In this document: positions 11,296-25,500 of the stretch, piece after piece | Layout: the number at the start of each line of letters is the position of its first letter | Position numbering within the stretch: the stretch's first letter is position 1 | NCBI RefSeq assembly: GCF_030704535.1 | Contig: NC_081810.1 | Location: 2,399,501-2,463,500, forward strand | Reading direction: 5' to 3' | Length of the DNA stretch: 64,000 nucleotides | From: Vitis vinifera | Lineage: Eukaryota > Streptophyta > Magnoliopsida > Vitales > Vitaceae | The notes under the pieces: model-generated | What the model was told of the DNA's origin: nothing | The model's database searches: none | The model's input: only the letters and a program-made list of their open reading frames with translations | Translations under genes and position numbers: made by a program

Positions 11296-12130
11296 TGCAG
11301 GGTTTCAATGGCAAGACATGATAGCTTATTCGTTTTCACACCCGAGTGTCATCCAGAGGTATCTGGCAGATGCATCTTAGTTTCTGCCTTTCCCTGGATG
11401 TTTAACCTCACAGCTGCTGCTGCTGTGACTGCTAAAAGCCCGCCCTCCATATAAGGCACTTTGCATATAGGTATTATTTATTGCTCCAATACAGAATTGC
11501 TGTACTCCATAACACAGTCATCCTGAACTACCCGTGAGCTGTTATTGGTTGTCTTAACTGCTTCACCTGTTTTTGTCTAGACCTCTTTGGAGAAAGGCTT
11601 TGTTAGCCCTGCCTTTGGGTTTCTTATGGCTGGAGTTTCTATCATGGTGTTCAAACGGCTGCGGCTCTGATTGAGGATATGAAGCTTTCATTCCACATCC
11701 AGGATGAGATGTGCCTTGAAGCATGCGATAGAATTGGAAATCGTTTAAACTGAACGAACTAAATGCAAAGGGGTTTTTCCGATGTCTGTAGTCAACATGG
11801 ATAATTTTATCTTTTGACACTCCACTCAGGTTCATTCTTCTATTTCCAGTAATCCATTACAGATTCTTGTTCCTTGTTTACTTCCATGAAGTGTATGCTC
11901 ATTAATCTCTGAATTCTTTTCCAGGCCATAAATATCGAAGTTAAGAGGTGGGTCAATTTAAAAATGACTGCAGCTTTGGATGGCTAATGGAAATTATTTT
12001 CTGTTAAGTTGAAATTAGTTGGTGGTACTGCTACTTCTTCCCCAATCTTTATTCATACCTGGACTGTATGTGCACATCCATCTGGTAGACAATGCAGAGG
12101 CTGCAAAGGAGGGAGGAGAGAGGCAATCCT
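11296..12130 (+). pseudogene. Decayed, unprocessed copy of the ADP/ATP carrier gene
   Basis: Segments align in order with the carrier at 3121-3968. TGCAGGGTTTCAATGGCAAG (11296-11315) matches the leader acceptor and start region. CAGAGGTATCTGGCAG matches CGGAAGGTAGCTGGTCAG. AACTGCTTCACCTG at 11558 matches 3370. GGAGAAAGGCTTTGTTAG, TTTCTTATGGCTGGAGTTTC and CAGGATGAGATG match the first carrier repeat. ACTCAGGTT near 11826 and TCTTTTCCAGGCC near 11919 preserve both boundaries of the first coding intron, and the intron itself is partly alignable. GTACTGCTACTTCTTCCC and GAGGCTGCAAAGG match exon 2. There are many frameshifts and stops, and it ends before exon 3. Keeping the intron shows it arose by DNA duplication, not retroposition. 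Confidence 0.85.
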
Positions 12131-15100
12131 AGCACTGGATTTTTTCTAGATTTCTTCAACATCGTCTAAAGATAAATAATGCCTCTTAACGATATCTTCT
12201 AGGTATGTTTCACCATTGATTTCTTCATCATCTATGCCTTCTTCTTCCCTCCAACACTAGCACTGGATTTTATTTTATTTAATTGTTTTCTAGATTTTAA
12301 GAGATCTTTTGTTTTCTAAAGCATAATTCTTATGTTCTTTCTCATTCTTGTTTATAATTCTTTTTTACCAGATTTTATGTAGATGTGAGTAGTTGGGGTA
12401 AGGTTAGCTTAAGTTCCAACTCATGATTGAACTAAGGAGGACTCCTCTTGGAAAATATTCATCTAGGACCACCTTCGAATATGAAGATAAGAGACGATGA
12501 TCATGTGACACTTAAACAACTAAGTACCCTCAAATTTGGAAAGTTACACAAGACTTTTCAGCTTGTGAAGATCGTCTTGTTCAAGTAAGATCACCCCTAT
12601 TGATAGGCGCCATGGACTTTTCTTTTTCTAAAATTTTCGTAAGTGTTTCTAATGCTTTATAATGTTTCTACTACTCTCTGCATTTGTAGATCAAATGCTT
12701 TAATGTCAGAGAAGTTATCCCAAATGAGGCTTTAATAACATTATATAAGCAAACTGTTTTATCTATGCTTCTTTTTGATATTTCTAAATTGTTGAAGGAT
12801 CAATACATTTCTTGACAACATGTCTTATTCTTTGCAAATTATGTTTTTCCATGACACTTAGATTGGCCAAACTAAGTACAAAAGCTTTTCCTTGTTTGGG
12901 TAACTTCTTGCTTTTGGCTTTTTTAGGAAGTTACAAGCTAAATAAAAAATCATGATTTGAAAGGTGTAATCACACATGAAACAAATTACTCCTATCCTAT
13001 GTCTGTCAAGAAGGGACATCACAAGAAGAAACATTGTCTTCCCTTCCTTCTTAAGCTCTTTTAAGCCAAATAAGAGCTCAATCAGGTACAAAAGCTCTTT
13101 TTTAAGTTCAACAAAATGTTGCTTCTTGTAAAAGTTCTATTTCGGCTCATGTGAGAAGATTTTTCATGTTTAATAAAACTTTTACAATACTAATAATAAC
13201 TATTAAAAATTATGACTTTGATTTATCTTCATTTTCATCTTCTAGCTTAAAACAAAAAATTGAAAGAAAGCGTTTTTACCATGATCACTCCCGAACCTCG
13301 CTATAATAGCGATTTGTTGAGGGGGTCTTCCTTTGAGAATCGGTTGTTATTTCATTATACTAACAAATTTACAAAGAAAGATTTCAAGGTGGGGTGGGGG
13401 AAAAAGGGCCAAGCCATTAGAAGAGGGGCAACACTTGATGCCCTGTTTGGCATGTCTATATGAGCGTGAGCGTGATGAATAGAATACAAAGAAGAATATA
13501 ATCATTTTCAGTTGCTTGCACGCTAGGTCTCCTCTTCACTCCCTTCCCACCCTTTTCCACCCCTTTGGAGCCTACCACTCCTAGTATCATTCCCTTCTTT
13601 CCCATGTTTTGCCTTTTGATTCATCATTATCTTTTGGGTCCACTAATTGCATTGCATCAATCAATGACATGGGTTATCCGTGTATTTTGGTCTTATTGCT
13701 TTGTAACTTTGATTCCATTATTTATACTTTCTAATGAAGATATAAAGTTTGATTGACATTTGGTTGATTCGTTGAACTTTTCTTATTTATCTAACTATTA
13801 CAATCATCAATTATAATATTTTCTTAGACGTGTTTGTAGGTATAAAATTTTTTAGTAGACTAAATTATCACTAAATTGATATTTAAAATTACAGCTCTTT
13901 AACTAAACAAAATTTGAACTTAGCAAGTGATGAGTCGTACATATCGAACATGTGACATGTAACTCAAAAAGTGACACGTGATGAAATTTAAAAGACTATA
14001 AAAATTAAATATTCAAAAAAAAAAAAAAAAATTGAAGTGAAAAAAGAAGTAAAAATAAATATTCTTTTATCAACAAATTTCTTACATAAAGAAAACAAAT
14101 TACTAAAATTAAAGAGCCAAATTCTTTGAATTATGCATTTAAATCTCGAGTATTTCAAATATAATTTCCCACTTCACATATAAATGACAATGACTTCATT
14201 GGATGAAGAGGAATAGAAAAACAACTTCATATAAGAAATCAGACTTCATAGTGAGAAAAAAGTTTTGTTGAATCCCGCATATTTTCTTTTTATAGTTTTT
14301 CTCATTTTGCAAGACTTTATCAAATTTCTATAATTAATTTTGATTTAAAATTGGAAGTTTATTTTTAGTAAAAGTAAGTTAAAACCCTTTTAATCATTAT
14401 ATTCATGTCCAAATAAAACTTTGGAAAAATAATATGAATGTTGCAATTATTCAAGAGGCCAGGAAGGCCAGAGCTTGAATTATGGGATTTGCCTCTTAAG
14501 TCAATCATTTGGCTTTTGTACTCACTCCATAGGTATTAATTATCATAAGCTTACCAGGAAAGTTGATTAAATGAAGATTTTTTTTTCAAAATATTTGATA
14601 TGGTATAAATAATTTTAATTTTTATAAATATTTATAAAATATATTTGTTAAAAAAAGTGGGGGAGGAATTGCAAAAACATTTTCTACCGATACTAACCCT
14701 AATTATTGGAAATTCTAATAATTTTACATCACATAGAAGAGGATCTAATTGTACTTTGCAAGTGGGTGCTGACACCATCCCCACAAAGCCTTCTACTTTT
14801 TGAGAAAGATGATTTCCTTGTGAATCTGATGCCCTAAATAAAGGGCTTTCAATCTACCTTTCCAAAAAATGAATTGGTTCCCACCCAAATTTAAAAACTA
14901 TATAAATATAAAAAAAATTAAATAATTTAGTGGATGACACTTTGCTTAGAAAATAGTTTAAAAATTATTCTCTAAAACGAAATTTAAAAATTATTCTATA
15001 ATATTTTGTAAAACAAAATTTTGTCGGGATATGTTTTTCTCACCTACTTTTTTTTTTTATTTTAAAAATAAATTTTTATATCCGATATTTTATTTTTCAT

Positions 15101-18100
15101 TATTCTACATGTTTATGTAATTGTTTTATAAAATAGTTTTCAAAAAATAAATAAAAAATATGATCTAAAAACACCTTTAAGAACATAAAATATAAAATAG
15201 TTTTTTAGTTATAAAATATAATTTTTTATTATTTTGTTTTGGAGAACAGAAAACTTTTCTCCAAATACTTGCCAAACAAGCCCTTGGGGTTGTTTTGGTT
15301 TCTTCCATGGAAAATTTTCATGTGCAATGCAATTAAAAATAAATAAATAAATGAAGAGAGTGATGGTATTAAAGTTCTTGGCTTTATTTATTTTATTGAG
15401 AAGATATGACCCCACAGAGGAGTATTTGTTTTTGTTTTAATAAATGAGAATGCATGGATATGGGGATTTGATTCTTAACAAACCTCAACTGACACCAACC
15501 TCCACCCTTTTAGTGAGTCAGATGGTTTTGGTGATCTCTCCTCAACCATCTCCATGTTCCACCATCAACCATTATATATTAATAATAATAATAATAATAA
15601 TTTCTTTAAAAAAAAGAAGAGATTGGGAGCTATTAAAAACTTATATAAAATAAATTGAGAGTGATTTTAAGAACTATTTTTTTTAATATTTGTAGTAATT
15701 TTGTTGTAAAAGTATGAGGGTGTTTATTTATTTTTACTTAAATTATAAATAGAAATTAAAATTAAATAATAATTAATAGTATTAAGTATTAAATGGTTTG
15801 TTTTTATAATATTTTATTTTTGTTAATTATTAAAAAATAAAGAAAAATCGATATATTATTTTTTGAATTTAGAAAAAGTAAAATATTTTTATTTTTTTTA
15901 TTCAAAAAAAAATTATAATAGCTTATTGAAAAAAAAAAAAAAACCGACATTAAAGTATAAAAACAAATTATTTTCAATAAAAAAACTAAAAAAACAAATA
16001 CCTTATTTTTTTTTTCAACATATTTAATATTTATTTATTTAATAAGGATTAAAAGGTGGGCAGGTATGAGGCAGTGAGTGAATAGACGAGTGAGCAGTGT
16101 CACCTAGTGTGGGTGGCTCACCCACTGGCTGGGTCGTGGGTGATAGGTGAACCTGCTCACCAAAGGACTTGTTTCTTTGGACTCCGCCTTTAACGGTTTC
16201 ACCATACTCCACTTCTACCCAGCCCTTTATATATTTATTTATTTTTGTTTTTAAGAATTTAATAGCAAAAAAAATATACAATAGTGAAAACTGTTGGATA
16301 TGTTTCATTTATTTATTTATTTGTACTTTTTTCAGTGATTTATAAAAATAGTGTGTTTGAAAAGTTGTTTTTAAAAATAATTTTTCTATTTTGATTTTAT
16401 TTAAAATTAATTCAATGTATATATTTTGATTCAAGTCTTATTAAAAATGAAAATAGTTTTTAGTGAAATATGAATAATAATATTATAATAAAATCATAAA
16501 TTATATAAGGTGGAAAAATATGGATATTAACATTGTTTGTAAAAGTATAGCTGATATTTTTGGTTAAAAGTGAATAATGATAATTTAAAAATAATATTTT
16601 TAATAATATTTTATTTAAAATGATTTCTCAAATAAATAAAGTTTACTTTTTTAATATATAAACGAGTGATCGATTATAAATACAATATTCTAAAAAGTTT
16701 TGATTTATTTTGATTTAATATCTAAGGATATATATTTTTTAAATTTCAAATTATTCTTAAAATTTATAAGATTTATTCAATAATTTAAATTATTCATTAT
16801 GTATCATTTAATTTAAAATCTATTTATATAATGTAAAAATTTGAAAAATACAGTTATGTGTATAAGAGGAATAGACTCATAATGTATCAATTTTGATTTA
16901 TTATTTTTTGTAGTGATTAAATATATTTTTTGAATTCTAAATTATTTTTAAAATGATTAAATTTATTAATAAATTCAAAACAAAGTGTTATTTGATTTGA
17001 AGTTTGTTTTTCTAATAAGAAAAACTTATAAAATTATAATTACGTGTAGAAAAAACTTATAAAAAATAATTATATGTAAAAATATAAGTCAATTTTTATT
17101 CATAAATTTTTCGTATTAATCTGTCATTATTTGAGTTCAAGTTTTGATTGATTTGAAGTTTATTTGTTTAGTGAAAAAATTTACAAATATATGATTTATA
17201 CATTAAAAAAAAACCTATGAATTTTGGTCGACTTTCTAATGTTATTGAATTTTATAACATTTTAATACTAATTATATTCGTTTTTGAGTTTCAAAATATT
17301 CTTTTAAAATAATAAATTTTATATATCAAGTATAGTTTAATTTGAAATTTACTTGCTTAATGGAAAATTTTAAAGAAGTTAAAGAAAATTTAAAACAATA
17401 CCTATAATTCAAAGAAATATCATATTTAAAGTAATTTGTGGAGAAGATTTTCGATAATATCATGTTCAATTTCATTTGTTTTTTATGTTATTTTTTTTAT
17501 TTCTCAATCTTTTCATTTTATTTTTAAAAATCAATGAAAATAATTGTTACTTGTTTTATAAAGAGCATTGTTGATTGCATGTGGTTTTTAAAAACAAGAA
17601 TTAGAGAAGGAGTAAATAGTACTATGAATTTTTTAAAAACAATTTTGTATTTTAAAAATAGAAAATTCCTTTTTTTTATCACATGACCAAACAAAATCTT
17701 ATGGACTATTTGATAATGTTTTCTATGTTTGTTTTTAATTTCTTTTAAGCTAAAGATTTGTTTTTTTTAGTATTTTATAAAAATAAGGGTGTTTAGAAAA
17801 TTGTTTTTAAAAGTAAAAAAATAAAAACTTGTTTGAATAAATTATTTTTAAAAATAATTTTATTTATTTATTTTGATTTAGTAAAAATATTGTAAATTTA
17901 ATTATATTTTAAAAAATAAATAGTTTTTAGTAAAAAATGAATAATAATATTATAATAAAAATTTATAAATTAATTTTTCATAAAAAAATGTTATTTTAAT
18001 ATATGTTAAGAAAATATGATATTAACATTTTTGAAATAGCATAACTATTATTTTTTAAATGAATAATAATAATAATAATAATAGAAATAATAATAATAAT

Positions 18101-18290
18101 AATAATTTAAAAATAATAATTGTTAATAGCATTTTATTTGAAATGAATATTGAGTCATTTTTTTTATATAAATTTTAAAAATAATTTTTTATTTTAAATT
18201 ATTTTCTATTAAAAGAAAATGACAATGATAAATTTTTTTTTTTAATTTTATCAATTATTGGAATCCTTTGCCGACGGTTAAGGGAAGAAG
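12131..18290. other. Long AT-rich spacer between the carrier pseudogene and the RING ligase gene
   Basis: No supported gene lies here. CTAGCACTGGATTTT occurs at about 12126 and again at 12258, a short direct repeat at the edge of the pseudogene. The 12850-13120 part has repeated AAGCTTTT/AAGCCAAA motifs, as in old transposon ends. From about 13750 to 18250 the DNA is extremely AT-rich with long homopolymers, an AAT run (15580-15602) and many imperfect TTTAAAAATAATTTT-type blocks (about 16350-18200) that look like old MITE debris. A GC-richer island at 16055-16230 contains the only clearly different sequence; I could not identify it. Confidence 0.5.
18061..18112. repeat. AAT trinucleotide microsatellite
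   Basis: An interrupted run of AAT/AATAATAAT units in two blocks, separated by one GAA. It lies about 200 bases upstream of the RING ligase leader. Confidence 0.85.
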
Positions 18291-19589
18291 TGTTTCACTG
18301 TAGCCGCGAAGCACTGGAAAATTACCCTTGTAACGGAGTTCGCGTGTCTCTGAAACCACTGCATAAAGGCGCCACACACCCACGACACACTGTAGAGAGA
18401 GAAAGTAGAGGGAGAGAGAAAATGCGAGAAAGTGAGGGAAAGTAGAGAGCCAAACAAACAACGGGAATCCATTCTCATGCACTCCTCCAAAAGCGATCAA
18501 TGTCGGTTCTTTATTTCCAAAGAATCATGCTCTTTATCTCATAAGGATTGTTTTTTTTTTTTTTTTAATTGCGTTTCTATTCATTTTCGAATCTTTCTTT
18601 TTTTATCTAATCTTGATCGATCGATCGATTCGATTCATTCGTTTCCATTAGATTCGATTGATTGTTTTGTTTTCCTGAGAAAATTTGGCTTTGAAATCTC
18701 GCAAAAACGACGTGTTCTGATTGAGAGCTTTATGATGTGATGAGGTATTTGGTAGTTTGTTTCGTTTGTTTGGTTGCCGAGAAAATTGAGGGAAAAAGGA
18801 GAGAGAACAGAATGCTGAATTGTGATGTTTTGGTTTTTATAGGAAAATTAAAGTGTAATGTCAATTAAGGCAAAGCAGAAATCCAGTCAGTTTCGAAATG
18901 ACAGTTTCCTTCTCCTTTTCTACATTTTCTAGGCAACCAAATGAAGCATTTTAGGTTGCCGCGCGGTGACTGTTGGGGAATCATGAGAAATTTGATCGAA
19001 ATTTGCGGAGATTTGTAAAATGCGGTGTTATGCTATTGTTACCGAGAGATTTTTTTTTTTTTTCCTTAGCTCTTGTTTGCTTCAACAGAAATTGGTTCCT
19101 TGAAAATTTTTGCCGAGGCTTCGTTAAATTCAGAAGGGGAATATCTCCGCCAAAGTTTTTACGAGAAAAAAAAATCATCAAATTTCCCTAGGAACTGATT
19201 TCTGTGAAAAATTTAATATATGCATTACTTTTTGACGGTGGAAAATTTAAAACAATTGGATTTAACTATTTAGTTTGACTTTTCTAATTTTTATTTTTGA
19301 CAGAGGATATGTAGTCTTTTGTAGCTATGTTGTGAGAATGTGAATGTGGAAACACTGTTGATTTCTTTGTCTAAATTGAATTATAATCAGAAGCTTTTGT
19401 AATTTGGTTGTAGGCATTGCAGAAAGATTAGATAACTAATCAGGGAGTAGTGCTTCTCCACCTCTGATTTTCTGAGAGACCAAGGTATTAATGATCAGTT
19501 ATATATTTTGCATGGTTTTGGTGCCTTTGCAGTAGCATAATTTTGTTTGTTTTTTGCGCCAATATATTTTGACAGAAGATTTGTTCAAG
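18291..19589 (+). other. Probable 5' leader exons and leader introns of the RING ligase gene
   Basis: A GA-rich stretch (18390-18460) followed by a CT-rich one resembles a transcribed leader. A possible first exon ends at GATGAG before GTATTT at 18744. A second may run from after TTGTAG (19413) to ACCAAG before GTATTA at 19484. A third may follow TTTGCAG at 19532 and lead to the ATG at 19590. These boundaries are read from splice consensus only and need transcript data. Confidence 0.4.
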
Positions 19590-22500
19590 ATGAGCTGGAA
19601 TCCACAAATGGATGCTCATTACATGAACACTAGCTATCCTTATAGTACAGTCGGAAGTTTTATGGATTATTTTGAAGGTCTTGCTTATGAACATGTGAAT
19701 TTCATCTTTGCTACTGCTTCACACGGTCAGGTATTTTATTTCCTAATTCCAAATGATTCAAATTGGTGGGGATTGTTTCTTTGTGTTAGTGTTCTATTTT
19801 TAACGTATGTTCTTACATGTGCGATGTGTCTATTTGTTCATATTAATTTCCTATACTCTAAATTTAAAGCAGTTATCTGCATTTTATTTATCTGTATATT
19901 ACTGAAACTTTCTGAGTGTTAGATGAAGAGCATTGCTCATATTAAATTAGTTTTTTTTTGTAAAATTGATTTCCCTTCCTATTTTTGTGCAGGAGAGTCC
20001 ATATGCATCATCCATGAATACGAGTTTATACAAATTTGGGTTATCTGAAACAGGGAGTACTTCTTATTATGATTATGATCAGGCTTATGTGGTAAATGAT
20101 CACGTTCCGGGAATTAGTGAATATAGAAGAACTCCAGAAAACTCTTCAGCCATTACCACGGACCAGATTCCAACAGTAAATACACAATGTGAAGGAAATA
20201 CAAACACTACTACTACACATGCTACTCCAGTAGAATGTAAGTTTATTGCTGGGCTTATTCTAATTTTTTTTTTTTCCAAACAAGAGTCTTAATAGTTTTC
20301 TTTTTATGGGTGAATGGTTTGGTTGGAATGTTGGAATTTGTGGTTTAAAAGAATTTGATGATATTGTTTGGGTACTTGATAAAAAAAATTAATAAATGAG
20401 ATATAGTTTTGTAAAATTTTATTTCCCTTTCAAAAATTTAATTAATATTATTTGTGTGGCCTAAAAATATTTTAGATGCGATAAATGAGAAAATAGATAG
20501 GATTTCAAATGAGATAAATGAGGAATAAAAAAGGGAAAATGACAAAGAAGGAAAATTGATAGTGAAAGGAGGGAAAACAAAACAAGAAGTCTCATGGGAG
20601 TAGATTTCTGCAAGCCTACAACTGAAGGGTTGAAGTACAAACTGGATCTCATTTCAAACTCAGAACCAATATACCGAAAGGGGAAGAGAGAGATGAATGA
20701 AAGATGCTTAGAGTCTCGTGCCCTTCATCATCAAACATGTTCTCAGGTAGTCAGGGTTTTTAGTTATTTTTTCTAAAGATCATAGAAAACATCTTTAGAA
20801 GAAACTATTATAAATTTTTATTATTTTTTATTTTACATGTCTAGTTATAGGACATGAATTTCTTCCTGCTGGCAGCATAGTTCATTTGCTGCAAGAACTA
20901 AGAGAGCACTTTAGCTGGTTGCATTCATCAACATTAGAAATATTAAAGTTGGTGTTCATCGTTACCACTTGGTTATCTGCAGTGTAATAAAAAGATGCCT
21001 TGGAACTTTTGGAACTGTTATGTATTCTTGGAAATAATAAAATGGTTCTCTGGCAAGTTGACATGTCAGAAAATGAATTTGCTGAGGTTGCCAATGTTGC
21101 AGTTCACTTTTTCTGCCGAAATAATAGGGGTGTTCAGTGATGGATGAAGTGTGTGACATGTAGAAGAATAGAAGCATTTAGTTACTGATTTTTTTTTTTT
21201 TTTTGATGAGCAAAAATCACATTAGTTATGGATATAGCATATGCCTATACTGTTTTCGGGTAGCCTCCACAATTGGGGAAGAAATTATAGAAAGAAAAAG
21301 ATCTTACACGCATTAAGAGGCCAATCTGGTAGTCTCAAAAATTTATAATGTTATAGCCTCTAAACCATGATTTATCAGCATAAATGACCACCAAATTAAT
21401 AATGTGTGTCTCAATGTCATCAAAATCCAACTCTGGAACCTAAAAATTCTTTCAGTTCCTCTCCTTCCATACTGATCATAACATTGAAAAAGAGGACTAT
21501 CTCCACAACCTACAGCCCTTGGTATTCTGAACTCTATATTTTCTGAGTCATCTACAAAATTCAGTAATTATTTAGGCATCACCTTGCACATGTTAACTCT
21601 TTTCTTAGAGATGAGTCCAAACAACGGACATGATGATTAGTGAACAAGTGAATAATCCACTGATTCCAGCTGCCTTATAGCTTGGCAACAATTTGGGATA
21701 ATCTAGATTCTAGTAAAGTTCTATGTCTTAACCTTTTTTTTTTTGGTAAGTTTTGTCCCCATTGGCACTTGAATCTGGAACATCCCACACATCCTCCCAA
21801 CCCTTTACCACTTGAGCTAGTCCTGGGGTCTTACCCAATTTTGCAAGCAGATGAAGAAAGCATTTTGGCTGGAATGGTTTTTCTCATGTAAGCTTCTCTA
21901 CAAGAAGGATCATCATCTTATTCAACCACAGATGGAAGAATCTTATTGACAAAACTTTTTATCTGTCTGGAAGCTTCACTATTTAACCTTTTCAGAAAGC
22001 TCTCTGAAGTTTATATTTGCCAATCTTAAAGGTTTCTGAGAAACGAGGGGGACAAGATCACCTTTCTGTCAAATCTAACTGGTTGGTTACCAGCTCTAGC
22101 ATTCTTGCTTGCAACTGCATAATAAAGATCTAGGTATGCCATGTTAAGAGGGATAGATCTAGGTATGCCATCTTAAGAGTGTCTTAAGGATTTGGCCACA
22201 TTGCATATCATCTCAAAGTTTGACTGTTGGACTATTACCAACATTAGTTTTGATTCATGATAGGAAAACCATTTTCACTGTTGCTCCATTACCAGCATTA
22301 GTTTTGATTTATAATGAACAGAACCATTTTTTTTTAATAAGGGAAGTGCTATTTTTGAAATAGCTTTCCTTGTGGAGCAGCTAACTGTTGAGATTGCTAA
22401 CATACTGAAAGCCATGCATTATTTCGCAATCTCCTTTCTCAATCAACTTTACAAACTTTTTTTATCTTTTATAGAGATTTCTATGTTCATGCACTGTAGG

Positions 22501-25500
22501 TTTAGATCCAGCCCATAATACAAGTTTTATTAGTGCATAGACTCACTTTTCCAATTCAACACCATCCTAATCACTATTTTTAGATAGTGGATTATTTTGT
22601 AGTACCTTTTCTGTGGCGTACAGCATCTTAAAATTATGGACCTTGTGGTCAAAATTATTGACCTGTATAAGGCTTGTTCTTGAAGTCCATAAACCTCAAT
22701 GTAATAGGAAAGTGTGTTGGTTTTTGACCAATCTAAACCTGACATGGCTACTGTATGTGATCTTGGATTTAGTGCAATTTAATACTAAAGTTGCGTACAA
22801 GACAACCTCTGCACTGTCTCATGTGCGTAGACTAGCATGTATTATTTTCCATTCTTTGGAGCTAGAAATTAATGTGATCCAGCAACTGAGAATTGCCTTT
22901 CACAGAAGCCAATAGGATTTCTTGCAGCTTGTTCATTTTTGCTTATGGTCCAGCCAAATTTCAATTGTAAATCAGCTGAGCTTCCATCCATGCTGAAAAT
23001 AGTAATGGAACCCAAACCTGATTAATAGCTTTCAATTATCCTATAAAATAAATAAATAAATAAATAGATTTCAATTAGGAATAGACTAAACCATGTATGA
23101 AAACCACCAAACAGCCCCTACTCTGCATATTACTTTTCTTTTTCTATTAGGCAATCATTATAACCTGGGATTGAGTTACCTGAGGAGTTGGCAACAACTA
23201 TGGGCAGAAAAGTCTACACTTAAGCTGGTGTCAGACAATTCAGTTTGAGAACTCCAGTACTTGTCTCAGATTGGCTTGTCTTCAGGTTTGTCCAGATGTA
23301 TGTTTGAAAGTTTCCACAGACCATGGATGGTGAATTTCATGTTTGAAGTACCATGAACAAGTTGAGCAGTTGTTACAGGAATCTTTCTAATTCAGTAGTT
23401 TTAGGAGCTGCTCAATAAAGAAACGTTGGTGGTGGTGTGAAAGGATTTTGATACTCATCTTATGGCTGCTTAGTTGTTATATCCTTGTGACTTTCCCTCC
23501 TCTTCCCCCCTTGCTACTGTCATATGGTGTTATCCTGTTTCCACTCATACAATATTTATTTGAACTTTTTAACAGTAGACATTTGTCTTAATTTATTTCC
23601 TTAAAAATTTCAGGCCCTCGGAGTCATCCCAATTCTCAGGATTATCAGGTATGAAGCGCTCTCATTGGCAGTCCTAGTATGAAACAGTTTGTGGCTGAAT
23701 GCTCATAATATATCAAGATACACTGTTTTCTTGCTTCATGTGTCCCATGCACCCTCAAACAAATATCTATGACACAGGCACACAGGTAAAGACAGTCTAT
23801 GCATGAGATGCATAGGCAAGCTTTCCCATTTGTGCTCTCATTGAGAGCAAAATGTTTATATTAGTAACCCAAAAATTGGTAATGGATAGCTCTCTCTCTA
23901 GTCATCCCCCCAGGTGTGTTTAGCCTTTTAGTATTGATCATCTAGAGGAAATATTTTATTTTTATGTAGGTTAACTTGTTAGTCTGATATTTTTTATTAA
24001 CTAGAAATATCAGTTTTAAGATTTATAAATGTGTTGAATTAATGTGTAACAAGCTGTCTGGCCCTTGAGGTCTGTCTCATTTAGCAATTGTTGGGGGGTG
24101 GGGTTGGAGAGGTTCCGGTTTTGAGTCGAGGCATGGATATTAAGGCTACATTTGGTGAGGCATGGATATTAAGGTTACATTTGGCAGGATGAAATATGAT
24201 GTGGATATTAAGGCTACATTTGGTGAGGTGTGGATATTAAGGCTACATTTGGTGAGGCGTGGATATTAAGGTTACATTTGGTGGGATGAAATATGATATG
24301 ATATGATATGATATATATATATATACACATATAGGATGTCATTTCCAATGTGATATGATATTCTTGGATATTATATTATCCTAAAATATTGTATCTAATG
24401 GAATATATTATACTATGTTTATATTTGATTTGTAGGAGTATGTTTGATATTGCATTTCAATATTTGATATTTTTTTAAATAAAAATATATTGCATCTTAA
24501 TATTTGCTATTATAAATAAATATGAAATCTTTCTCATGTTTAGTATTATTTAGAAATCATTCTACAATTTATAATTTAGTGCAAGTTTGGATTCATTTTC
24601 TATTTTTTTGTTTTTAAAAATAGAAAGTCTTATATAAAATGGAAGAATTCTTATAAAAAAACTAGGTAGATAATTTGTTTACTTGAAAACATTTTGAAAT
24701 TTTTTTAAAATTCAAGAAGTAAAAAATTTTCAATTTCTCAAATTTTAAAAATTTTGAAAAGAGTTTTAAGAACACAAGGTGAATTTTTATTTTTATTTTT
24801 TATAAGAATTCTTATATTTTGAGTAGTTTAAAAATAAAATAGAAAATGTATCTAAACGCTACCTTGTAAAAGATTTTGTTTTGTTATTTCTTTGTTAATA
24901 ATAATATTCATGATTGAAATATTTTAAATTTATAAATTAAAAAAATCACATTATGTTGTTAAATATACAAAAACCTTTCTATTTATTGATATTATATTAA
25001 ATAATACTATATATTTGTATTATTTTAGATTGTAGTCTACACATTTTTTTAACTGAATTTAATTTTTTAATCAAAATTTTTGTTTTTCAGAATTATTAAT
25101 ATAAAAAAATTGAAAAAAGAAATGAAGAAAATGGATAAAGGAATAAATTTATGATCCATATTCCATATTTCAACTTAGAATTATTAAATCTCATGTATAC
25201 AAGATATAAAAAGGAGGTTGGATACGTTATCCTATCACTTATCCCATCCCATATTTGGTTAAATATGAGATATAATAAGTGATGAGATGACTTATCCTAT
25301 CCCATTGCTAATCATATATAAGATATGATATGTTATCTCATATTTTTATTTTATCTTATATTATATCCAACCAACCAAAAAAAATTCAAGGAATTAAGAT
25401 TTTATTTTGCACTAGTTTTAGAGTAAATTTGATAAACAAAGGCATGTTTCTGTATTTTTTATTGTATTTATGATTAATTGCCAAAAATGGAGAAAGACCA

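Noticed and set aside
13260-13463. 67-codon + frame in the AT-rich spacer
   Set aside because: Short, with no recognisable domain, promoter or conservation in the window.
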